A DNA stretch of 64,000 nt from JAEXOD01 sp963667875 (lineage in GTDB: Bacteria > Bacteroidota > Ignavibacteria > Ignavibacteriales > Melioribacteraceae): positions 62,001 to 126,000 of the forward strand of contig CAXXGC010000004.1 of the NCBI GenBank assembly GCA_963667875.2. Reading direction: 5' to 3'. Within the stretch, counting starts at the first letter, position 1. Every line of letters begins with the position of its first letter. Positions 17,463 through 23,728 of this stretch are shown piece by piece. Position numbers and translations under genes: made by a program. The notes under the pieces were generated by a model. That model had not been told where the DNA came from, searched no databases, and saw nothing but the letters and a program-made list of their open reading frames with translations.

Positions 17463-18263
17463 TTATTTCATTAATAACATTTTAATGGAACTTGTATAAT
17501 TACCTGCGTTAATTTTGCATATATAAACACCGCTGGTTAATTTGTTTCCGTCAAAAATTATTTCATAACTTCCTGCTTTTTGGTTTTCATTTACAAGCTT
17601 AGCTATTTCATTTCCCAAAATATCATAAATTTTTAAGGTAACCAATCCATCCTTTGGCAAGATATAAACAATTTTTGTTGCGGGGTTAAAAGGATTTGGA
17701 TAATTTTGTTTTAAATTATATTGTGTTGGTATTCCAATGGTTACTTCTACAATATTGCTGTATTGATATTTTCCGTCATTATCAATTTGTTTTAGGCGAT
17801 AATTAAATTGTGTTCCGTTATTTGGTCTATCTGTAAAAGAATAATTATTAGGTGAATTACTGTTTCCCCCGCCTTTTACAAAACCAACCTTTTCAAACTG
17901 TTCATCCACATTTGCTCTTTCAACTTCAAAGCCATAATTATTTACTTCAATAGCGGTACTCCAATTGAGTATTACTTCTTCACCATATATGGTTGCACTA
18001 AAACTTATTAATTCAACAGGTAACGGAGTCCCTCCGTCGGTTGAACTAAACGTAATTTTATTTATTGTGGAAAGTGCTTTTGTTTGAGTTGAAGCATCTG
18101 TTAGTAAAAAATTAATATCAGTGCCGCTAAATGTTATTTTTTGTATCAAACTTAAATTAGTGCTATTGGGATCGTCACTATTATTATACGAAACGTTCAA
18201 AAAAGTTTGAGCATTTAAGGAAATAGTAATTAAAAATAGAAAAAGTAGACAATATTTTTTCAC
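17463..18263 (-). CDS. Short secreted sorting-tail protein, cassette copy D
   Basis: 266 residues, paralogue of 11697-12494. GTG start at 18263, chosen because GGAGG lies five bases upstream and no ATG is nearby. Signal peptide ending 'ISLNAQ', paired 'IQKITFSGTDINFLLTD' / 'INKITFSSTDGG' strands, the linker domain 'LPVELISFSA...NNYGFEVERANVD', and a type IX tail 'KQNYPNPFNPATKIVYILP' to 'SIKMLLMK'. It is the first gene of the intact cassette. Whether it escorts or anchors the tail-less FISUMP protein is inference. Confidence 0.8.
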   Translation of the reverse strand: MKKYCLLFLFLITISLNAQTFLNVSYNNSDDPNSTNLSLIQKITFSGTDINFLLTDASTQTKALSTINKITFSSTDGGTPLPVELISFSATIYGEEVILNWSTAIEVNNYGFEVERANVDEQFEKVGFVKGGGNSNSPNNYSFTDRPNNGTQFNYRLKQIDNDGKYQYSNIVEVTIGIPTQYNLKQNYPNPFNPATKIVYILPKDGLVTLKIYDILGNEIAKLVNENQKAGSYEIIFDGNKLTSGVYICKINAGNYTSSIKMLLMK

Positions 18264-18599
18264 AAGACCTCCAAAAGTTTATTTTTAAACAATTGCATTA
18301 TTGTACAAAAATATCAAACAACTATATTTTTATTTTATAAAGTCGTCAATATAATGCAGCTTTCTAAACTTCTAAGATTAATAATAATTCAATGTGAGGT
18401 TTTTCAAAAAACATTGAATTAATTTATTCACATAGTTAATAAAAAAACGACTATAAATTCCGGACTTTATTAAACAAATTCTCTTTTTGCAAATTATAAA
18501 TATTAAATTATTTTAGCAACTAAATATTAAATTTATCAAAATTTTAAGGTATTTTAAACAGGAATATCATATCAACCTATCCAACTATTAATACTAATA

Positions 18600-18725
18600 C
18601 ACATTTTACCCTAAAATATATTAATTGCAAAATTCAAAATGATGGGAACACTATTACACTAGTGGCTGGCATAGTTTTGGCGTTGCTTTTATACAATAAT
18701 TTAATAATTGGGTGTACTTTTAGAT
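18600..18725. repeat. Diverged repeat preceding a tRNA relic, copy 2
   Basis: Counterpart of 16015-16130: 'ttgcaaaattcaaaatgat', 'gggaacactattac', 'catagttttggcgt' and 'ttaataattggg' occur in the same order. The gap 18264-19006 holds this repeat, the relic at 18745-18850 and the direct repeat at 18969; no gene is seen. Confidence 0.55.
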
Positions 18726-18744
18726 TTGATTAAGCTGTTTTGTA

Positions 18745-18850
18745 CGAAAAAAGCCCAGCATAATCTGCAAGGCTTCTTTTCTTGTGGGGGCTAATGGATT
18801 CGAACCAATTTATCTCCCAGTATTGGGAGATGACCCCCTGCTTGCAAGGG
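18745..18850 (-). pseudogene. tRNA-Val 3'-half relic with terminator and inserted palindrome (relic 2)
   Basis: On the minus strand it keeps the 3' half of the anticodon stem and variable region (CTTGCAAGCAGGGGGTC), then a 20-bp palindrome at 18812-18831 (arms ATCTCCCA / TGGGAGAT), then the complete T-arm and acceptor 3' strand (ATTGGTTCGAATCC, ATTAGCCCCCACA). An imperfect terminator hairpin (18748-18777) follows. Compared with tRNA-Val 23561-23638, the palindrome interrupts the join between variable loop and T-stem. The 5' half of the tRNA is missing. Confidence 0.75.
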
Positions 18851-18968
18851 TATTAAAAGACACTTTTGTAAAAGTTTATAACGCCATAAATTATATATTT
18901 TATAATGGTTTAGCCCTAAGTACATTGTGGATATTTTTGGAACATTTTCTAATGTTTTGACTATATTT

Positions 18969-18990
18969 CGTAGCCAAAACGTAACCAGAT
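18969..18990. repeat. 22-bp exact direct repeat, copy 1
   Basis: CGTAGCCAAAACGTAACCAG plus AT occurs here and again at 21016-21037, just after the integrase remnant. It contains two CGTARCC units spaced by AAAA, the kind of arrangement seen in recombinase-binding arm sites. The two copies bracket the 19007-20419 gene and the integrase remnant. Confidence 0.6.
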
Positions 18991-19006
18991 TTAATCAAGT
19001 CCAATA

Positions 19007-20419
19007 TTATTTTAATACCATCATTTTATTTGTTTTTACAAATTCATTAGTTCTTAGTTGATAAAAATAAATTCCGCTGGATAAACCAGAGGCATTCCAT
19101 TGTTTCTGATATGTACCGGAATTTAATTCTTCATCTACTAACGTAGTTACTTCTTTTCCTAAAACATCATAAACTTTTATTGTTACATTTCCTAAAACCG
19201 GTATTGTAAAGTTAATCGTTGTTGAGGGGTTAAAAGGATTCGGATAGTTTTGGGACAATGAAAAGTTTTCAGGTTTTTCATTGTCTTCCACCCAGTTCGT
19301 AATGTCAGGAATTTTATATTTCATGATTACCATGCCCGATGTTCCGAGCCCGTTGATTTGTCCGCTTAGTATCAAATACTGATCCTTATCCCATTTAGCG
19401 TGGAAATATAGTCCATTGCAATTTTCACGATACGACCATATATTCTCACCGCTGCTTGAGATACCAATAGCTGTTGGGACAACCTCGTTAGGATTTATAT
19501 TAGATTGTCCTGCTTTGGTTGTTGAGCCAACTAATATGCATCCAAATGGCATGATAGCGACATCCTTTAAGGTATACATCGTAATAGTGGAGCTCGGATA
19601 TGCATCATTGTGCCATTCCGTTTGCCATTTTTCTTCGCCAGAGCAACTAAAAGCTTTTATTTCAAAGCATAGCGTTGCTGGGTTAGAACCTGCATAATAC
19701 ACAATATCCTCACTTTCCATGACCTTTACTCTCCCGGATAAATTATCAGGAAAATGTTTTGACCATAACTCTTGTCCGGCTATATTATATTTCAATAAAT
19801 CAACAAAAGCATTGGTGTATATTCCCCCTGTTTGAGAATGGCTGGTTATATAGATATTGCCATCATTATCAATATCTGCATAACTAATATTTTTGTTTAC
19901 CTCAAACGAGGTATACAATTCGAGATTGGTATTATACACCATGACCTTACTATGTCTGTTATAATAGTCAACATCACAGACATAGTAATCACCATTATTT
20001 CTGTAGATAGTTAAAGGTCCACCGTAGAGAGAAGGGGCTTTAACACTTTTTACTAAATGTCCGCTGTATGCATTATCTTCTACATATTGAAAAATTGTGT
20101 CGTGAACTGTAAATATAAACTGGTTTATTACGCTACTGTTTGACAGATTATTTACTGTAGTTGATGCATTATCTACAATGGTGCTGTCCCAATTTAAATA
20201 GCCGTTATTAAAGTGGGTAAAACTAACGCTATCTGGATGATTGCCCATTTTGATGGTTACAGCAAAATAATCTTTATCGTTTACTGACAGCGAGTAAAAG
20301 CTACCTGGGTCGTTATTTACCAAATATACCTTATTCAACTCTGGTGGTGTCCCTTGGCCCCAAATTGGAGCCGAAATTAACAATAATATTGTTATGAAAA
20401 TAGTTGTTAACTTTTTCAT
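19007..20419 (-). CDS. Secreted beta-propeller-like protein with type IX sorting tail
   Basis: 470 residues from ATG 20419 (Shine-Dalgarno GGAG nine bases before it; the frame is open to a TTG at 20434). Signal peptide ending 'SAPIWGQ'. Residues about 60-375 contain repeated beta-strand blocks such as 'NGDYYVCDVDYYNRHSKVMV' and 'IDNDGNIYITSHSQTGG', typical of a propeller that reads quinoprotein- or SBBP-like. No catalytic signature is seen. The C-terminus is a sorting tail: 'LSQNYPNPFNPSTTINFTIP' to 'KTNKMMVLK'. It lies inside a segment bounded by a 22-bp direct repeat and flanked by two tRNA-Val relics, so it is probably cargo of a former integrated element. Confidence 0.75.
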   Translation of the reverse strand: MKKLTTIFITILLLISAPIWGQGTPPELNKVYLVNNDPGSFYSLSVNDKDYFAVTIKMGNHPDSVSFTHFNNGYLNWDSTIVDNASTTVNNLSNSSVINQFIFTVHDTIFQYVEDNAYSGHLVKSVKAPSLYGGPLTIYRNNGDYYVCDVDYYNRHSKVMVYNTNLELYTSFEVNKNISYADIDNDGNIYITSHSQTGGIYTNAFVDLLKYNIAGQELWSKHFPDNLSGRVKVMESEDIVYYAGSNPATLCFEIKAFSCSGEEKWQTEWHNDAYPSSTITMYTLKDVAIMPFGCILVGSTTKAGQSNINPNEVVPTAIGISSSGENIWSYRENCNGLYFHAKWDKDQYLILSGQINGLGTSGMVIMKYKIPDITNWVEDNEKPENFSLSQNYPNPFNPSTTINFTIPVLGNVTIKVYDVLGKEVTTLVDEELNSGTYQKQWNASGLSSGIYFYQLRTNEFVKTNKMMVLK

Positions 20420-20494
20420 TTTCCAATACTCCAAATAAAACTTTATGTTTAATTAAATTAATATAAACAAATAAAATCACAAATAATAGAACTA

Positions 20495-20522
20495 TTGACA
20501 CGATTTTTAAATGTGCTATAAT
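20495..20522 (+). promoter_or_regulatory. Near-consensus sigma-70-type promoter
   Basis: TTGACA (20495-20500), 16-bp spacer, TATAAT (20517-20522). It points at the integrase remnant (20616-21014). Such a full TTGACA/TATAAT pair stands out in an organism whose relatives mostly use different -33/-7 elements, which fits a promoter imported with the element. Confidence 0.55.
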
Positions 20523-20552
20523 ACCTTTAGATAACAGTTATATTTGCCAATC

Positions 20553-20613
20553 AATAACACTCGATTATTCGGTCACTCGGTAATCTGGTGGATTAGCCAA
20601 TCAAAGTGTTATT
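20553..20613. repeat. Inverted repeat at the truncation edge of the integrase remnant
   Basis: Arms AATAACACT (20553-20561) and AGTGTTATT (20605-20613), with the direct repeat GCCAATCAA at 20546 and 20596. The integrase homology begins immediately to the right, so this may be the deletion or insertion boundary. Confidence 0.4.
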
Positions 20614-20615
20614 GA

Positions 20616-21014
20616 CAAAGTCAAAAATTCTTAATAAACTTTCTAATGGAAACTGGGGCAAGAATAAACGAAGCGATATGTTTAAACTATTCAGATATAA
20701 AGGAAAACTACATAATCCTTTATACAAATAAATCAAAGAATAGTGATAGACTACCTCGCAAGATTCCAGTTCCAAATTGTCTAAAAGGAAAAAAGGGTTA
20801 TGGTCGGGTTTTCCCGGATTGGAACGAAACTCCTAAATTTTTAGATAGGACTTTAAGAAAGAATAATATGAAAATATGGGGATTCCACAGCTTAAGACAT
20901 CGCTATGCTTCAAAGCTTTCAAAGGCAGGGGTTCCATTGTTTGAGATAATGACATATTTAGGTCATCAGAACCCTTCAACAACGCAAATTTATCTACAAA
21001 CCTTAGAAGATTAA
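20616..21014 (+). pseudogene. Tyrosine recombinase (integrase) C-terminal fragment
   Basis: From about 20616 the frame reads 'SQKFLINFLMETGARINEAI' and continues to a stop at 21014; in-frame TGA at 20613 closes it upstream. The fragment covers the catalytic domain from the first active Arg ('TGARINEA') on: a basic beta-hairpin ('TNKSKNSDRLPRKIPV'), the 'HSLRHRYASKL' box, 'LGHQNPSTTQ' and the nucleophile Tyr in 'IYLQ'. The N-terminal core-binding domain is missing, so it should not be active. It is one of the few plus-strand genes here, ends next to the 22-bp repeat at 21016 and the tRNA-Val relic at 21096, and is preceded by a strong promoter. This is the usual place for an integrase beside its attachment site. 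Confidence 0.85.
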
Positions 21015-21015
21015 A

Positions 21016-21037
21016 CGTAGCCAAAACGTAACCAGAT
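21016..21037. repeat. 22-bp exact direct repeat, copy 2
   Basis: Second copy of the 18969-18990 sequence, one base after the integrase stop codon and about 20 bp before the terminator of the next tRNA relic. Candidate recombinase arm site. Confidence 0.6.
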
Positions 21038-21059
21038 GAGGAAACATCTTTAAAAGTCA

Positions 21060-21090
21060 AAAGCCGTAACTCTTTAGGAATTACGGCTTT
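21060..21090 (-). terminator. Terminator of tRNA relic 3
   Basis: AAAGCCGTAA (21060-21069) and TTACGGCTTT (21081-21090): perfect 10-bp arms, loop of 11, read on the minus strand after the relic, ending in a short T-run. Confidence 0.7.
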
Positions 21091-21095
21091 ATCTT

Positions 21096-21168
21096 TGGTG
21101 GGGGCTAATGGATTCGAACCAATGACCCTCCCGATAGATCGGGATGCTCTGTACCAACTGAGCACTTA
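21096..21168 (-). pseudogene. tRNA-Val relic with anticodon arm replaced by a palindrome (relic 3)
   Basis: Minus strand: GTGCTCAGTTGGTACAGAGC (D-arm), then TCCCGATCTATCGGGA (21129-21144) in place of the anticodon arm, then GGGTCATTGGTTCG, AATCC and ATTAGCCCCCACCA. T-arm, 3' acceptor strand and CCA match the tRNA-Val at 23561-23638. The 5' acceptor strand is lost (ATAAGT instead of GGGGGCTTA). With no anticodon loop it cannot decode. It begins right at the stop codon of the GIY-YIG gene 21166-21408, so a transcript of that gene would run into it. Confidence 0.8.
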
Positions 21169-21408
21169 TTTATTTATTAAACTTTCTATGTATTTTCGAC
21201 TTTTTTGCCTTTTTATTTCGTATTCTCGTTTTATTGCCGCGGATTTAGTATCGAATTTTTCTGAATATACTAAAATCCAATCTTTAGCCTTTGAAGTATA
21301 TTTTGAACTACCACGATTATGACGAACAAGTCTGTCCTCGATATTTTCTGTACTGCCAATGTAGTATTTATCAAGCGTTTTTGAATAAATAATGTAAGTA
21401 TAAAACAT
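21166..21408 (-). CDS. GIY-YIG nuclease domain protein
   Basis: 80 residues, a complete minimal GIY-YIG domain: 'FYTYIIYSKTLDKYYIGST' carries the paired motifs (here 'YII' and 'YIG'), 'RLVRHNRG' holds the catalytic Arg and 'KREYEIKRQKS' the helix with the metal-binding Glu. This size is the UPF0213-type stand-alone nuclease. Relatives in the Bacteroidota are often found beside tRNA genes, as I recall. The ATG at 21408 lies just outside the group II intron 3' end (21441), and the stop touches tRNA relic 3. The domain keeps all key residues, so it may be active. Mobility by cutting tRNA-like targets is inference. Confidence 0.85.
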   Translation of the reverse strand: MFYTYIIYSKTLDKYYIGSTENIEDRLVRHNRGSSKYTSKAKDWILVYSEKFDTKSAAIKREYEIKRQKSRKYIESLINK

Positions 21409-21440
21409 AAAATCCCCTAAAAAACTTAGTCCTATTTAAA

Positions 21441-23369
21441 ATCGAGTAGGAGGCATGGAATTAGTTTCCATGCCGTCCTCTCACACCACCGTACGTGCCG
21501 TTCGGCATACGGCGGTTCGTTAAACATGCCATTTTAGATATAAAGTACTCATTTCCTTTAGACCTATGGTATTAAAGTATTCGTTGGTTAACGTTTTGGA
21601 TAATATACCTGAATGCGCTGTTCGACTGTAACTTTTCCTTGTGTTTGAATTTAGGTGAGCTTGCCAGTCCTTCATTCCAAGAATTTGTAGTTGTCTATTT
21701 CGATTGCGCACCGTCTTCCAACTTTTCCAAATGCACATCCGTAATCGGGTTCGGATTTGTTCGTCTAAGGTCTTAAGAAAACCCTTACAGTCTGCTATGG
21801 CAAAGTAGTTTATCCATCCTTGTATTTTAGCATTCAATAGTCGGATTCTTTCTTCAAGCCTTATACTTCGCTTTCTTTGCGTTTGCTCTTTAATCCCTTC
21901 CTTGATTTTCTTTTGCGCTTTCTTCCCCAATCGTATTCGATATTTTCCTCTCATTCAGTAAAATGAGAACCCCAATAAGTTGCTTTTACTTGCAAGATTT
22001 ATTTGGCTTTTCTCTCGGTTTACTTTTAGTTTGAGTTTCTTCTCAATATACATCGTTATGCTTTCCTTGACTCGTTCGGCTGCTTTATTGCTCTTGACAT
22101 ATATACTGCAATCATCGGCATACCTTACAAACTTATGTCCTCTCTTTTCAAGTTCCTTATCAAGTTCATCTAAGACTATATTGGACAGAATTGGACTTAA
22201 CGGACTTCCTTGAGGTGTACCTTCGGTTTTCCGGTTTTCTATTCCGTCTATCATTATACCTTTTGTTAGAAATTTACGTATTAGTTTTAGTAATCGTTTA
22301 TCTTCTATCATTCGGCTTAATTGTTGCATAAGTCTATCGTGATTTACTTTGTCAAAGAAACTTTCTAAGTCTAATTCCACTACATAAATATTTTTCTCGT
22401 TTACATATATTTCTGCCTGACGAACTGCTTGGTGTGCTGAACGTTTTGGGCGAAATCCGTAACTATACTCTGAGAAACTATCGTCATAGAGCTGATTTAG
22501 TTTTTGGGCTATCGCTTGTTGAATCAATCGGTCAATTACTGTTGGAATTCCTAATTTCCGAATCCCTCCATTGGGTTTTGGTATTTCTACTTCTCTTCCT
22601 GCACAAGGGTTATATTTACCTGCTATCAATTTTGCTTTAATTTCTGTCCAATTCTTTTGCATATATGGAAGCAGTTCTTCTACTGTCATTCCATCTATAC
22701 CACAGGCTCCTTTGTTTGAAGTTACCCGCTTATAAGCTTTGTCCATGTTTTCTTTGCCAAATATTTCTTCAAGCATTATTTATTTTCCCTTGTAATTTGA
22801 TACGGCTGGTTGTTCTCTTGGTGTTGCACCGGATAATTCGGCTGCTTCATACTTTTACTTTCAGTTGACTTCTTATCCTCTGTATGACAGCTCTTCTTTA
22901 AAAAAAAAAGACTTTCTGCTTTCTTTACTTCTCCGGTAAATCTTCCTTGTCTTTCAACCGTTTAACGTTCAGTCCTTCCTCCGTTTTATCAGAGTACTAT
23001 GACCTCTGCTGACTTCTGTGGTGTCAATTACATATTGCTATGCAGTTTATCTCTATATCTGACTTCCGTCACGTGAAGGCGAGACTTTTCCACAGATCTC
23101 CCCAGGTAAGTTCAATAACTTTCATCCCATATATTTGCTGCATTTACGTTCACAAGTTCGGAATAGTGATAGGGCTTTGTTTTGTAATGCAAACTCACCC
23201 ACTTGTACCCGCCTTATATGCAGTTTCTGTTCGTCAAACCGGGACTTTGCCTCCGACTTCTTTCAGATTCCACCTCACGGTGGACACCCTTGTCTTCGAC
23301 TAACGATTGTTACTATCCTTGTCTCGTGGAGGACTTGCACCTCTTAGTTATTGGACATGCTGGGCACAC
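21441..23369 (-). mobile_element. Group II intron, bacterial class C-like, with degenerate maturase ORF
   Basis: About 1.93 kb. The 5' end at 23369 reads GTGTGCCCAGCATG, then 'AACTAAGAGGTGCAAGTCCT' and, near 23290-23200, 'GTCCACCGTGAGGTGGAATC' and 'GTCGGAGGCAAAGTCCCGG', all familiar from domain I of class C introns. The 3' end holds domain V around 21480-21522 (CGCCGTATG...CGTACGGTGGTGTGAG, with the stem tip GCCGAACGGC) and a domain VI stem GGCATGGAA/TTCCATGCC, ending near CCTACTCGAT at 21441. The intron lies directly downstream of a terminator hairpin (23373-23402), the known target type of class C introns. The 3' boundary may be off by a few bases. Confidence 0.85.
21520..22776 (-). pseudogene. 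ltrA: Group II intron reverse transcriptase/maturase interrupted by TGA
   Basis: ATG 22776 to the stop at 21520, 418 codons, with TGA at 21957-21955 after residue 273. Part one has the reverse transcriptase core: 'GIDGMTVEEL', 'GIRKLGIPTVIDRLIQQAI', 'YGFRPKRSAHQAV', 'ELDLESFFDKVNHD', 'GTPQGSPLSPILSNI' and the catalytic 'FVRYADDCSIY'. The TGA falls just after 'LLGFSFY', at the start of the thumb/maturase domain. Part two reads on in the same frame ('MRGKYRIRLGKKAQ', 'IQGWINYFAIADCKGFL', 'SRTAHSGILSKTLTNEYFN'). There is no HNH endonuclease, as in class C. Without the maturase domain, splicing would need readthrough or help in trans. Confidence 0.88.
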
Positions 23370-23372
23370 ATG

Positions 23373-23402
23373 AAAAAAGCCCTGCATATTCTGCAAGGCT
23401 TT
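23373..23402 (-). terminator. Terminator of tRNA relic 4 and intron target
   Basis: On the minus strand AAAGCCTTGCAGAATATGCA, then GGGCTTTTTT: a stem with one bulge and a T-run, ending three to four bases before the intron 5' end at 23369. Confidence 0.7.
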
Positions 23403-23407
23403 AATCT

Positions 23408-23484
23408 TGGTGGGGGTCCCGATGTATCGGGAAACCAATGACCCTCCCGACTCGTCGGGATGCTCTGAACCAACTGAGCACTTA
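23408..23484 (-). pseudogene. tRNA-Val relic with two arms replaced by palindromes (relic 4)
   Basis: Minus strand: GTGCTCAGTTGGTTCAGAGC, then TCCCGACGAGTCGGGA (23445-23460) where the anticodon arm should be, then GGGTCATTGGTT, then TCCCGATACATCGGGA (23417-23432) in place of the T-loop and half of the T-stem, then CCCCCACCA. Relics 3 and 4 share the same lost acceptor strand (ATAAGT), so they share a common ancestor. The anticodon-arm palindromes have the same outline but different centres (CGAG versus TCTA), so the inserts differ or have drifted in a compensated way. Confidence 0.8.
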
Positions 23485-23527
23485 TAAAACCTTGACGGAA
23501 ATATAAATATAATAGAATTATTTAAAA

Positions 23528-23554
23528 CAAAAAAACCTTACTTTCGTAAGGTTT
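23528..23554 (-). terminator. Terminator of tRNA-Val
   Basis: AAACCTTAC (23533-23541), loop TTTC, GTAAGGTTT (23546-23554); on the minus strand a U-run follows. It begins seven bases after the encoded CCA end. Confidence 0.85.
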
Positions 23555-23560
23555 CTTTTC

Positions 23561-23638
23561 TGGTGGGGGCTAATGGATTCGAACCAATGACCCCCTGCTT
23601 GTAAGGCAGGTGCTCTGAACCAACTGAGCTAAGCCCCC
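23561..23638 (-). tRNA. tRNA-Val (anticodon UAC)
   Basis: Full cloverleaf with encoded CCA: acceptor GGGGGCT/AGCCCCC, D-arm GCTC...GAGC, anticodon stem CCTGC/GCAGG with loop CTTACAA (anticodon TAC), T-arm with loop TTCGAATCC, discriminator A, then CCA at 23563-23561. It reads GUN valine codons. Its 3' part and terminator are repeated in four relics at 23.4, 21.1, 18.8 and 16.2 kb, all on its downstream side and in the same orientation. It is thus the likely attachment site for a series of integrations that rebuilt an intact tRNA each time. Confidence 0.95.
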
Positions 23639-23728
23639 GTGTATTACATCATCATTTCAAAAATGTCTTGTAAAGATAAGATATTTTTTTTAACAACGCA
23701 AATGTTTTTTTATTTTTTTTACTTTTTT

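Noticed and set aside
20553..20613. Integron attC-like site
   Set aside because: There is an inverted repeat, but no pair of R/L core sites and no integron-type integrase; the nearby recombinase fragment is of the ordinary phage/ICE type.
21096..21168. A functional second tRNA gene
   Set aside because: The 5' acceptor strand and the anticodon loop are missing, so it cannot form a decoding tRNA.
6824..21957. Possible genetic-code change with TGA read as Gly or Trp
   Set aside because: TGA acts as a normal stop in intact genes here (the flavin-binding-type gene ending at 26281 and the ABC ATPase ending at 48607, both with ATGA/GTGA overlaps), and the long core genes contain no in-frame TGA.
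22777..23350. Plus-strand ORFs of 60-90 codons in the intron 5' region
   Set aside because: This sequence is structured intron RNA (domains I-IV) on the minus strand; the ORFs match no known family.
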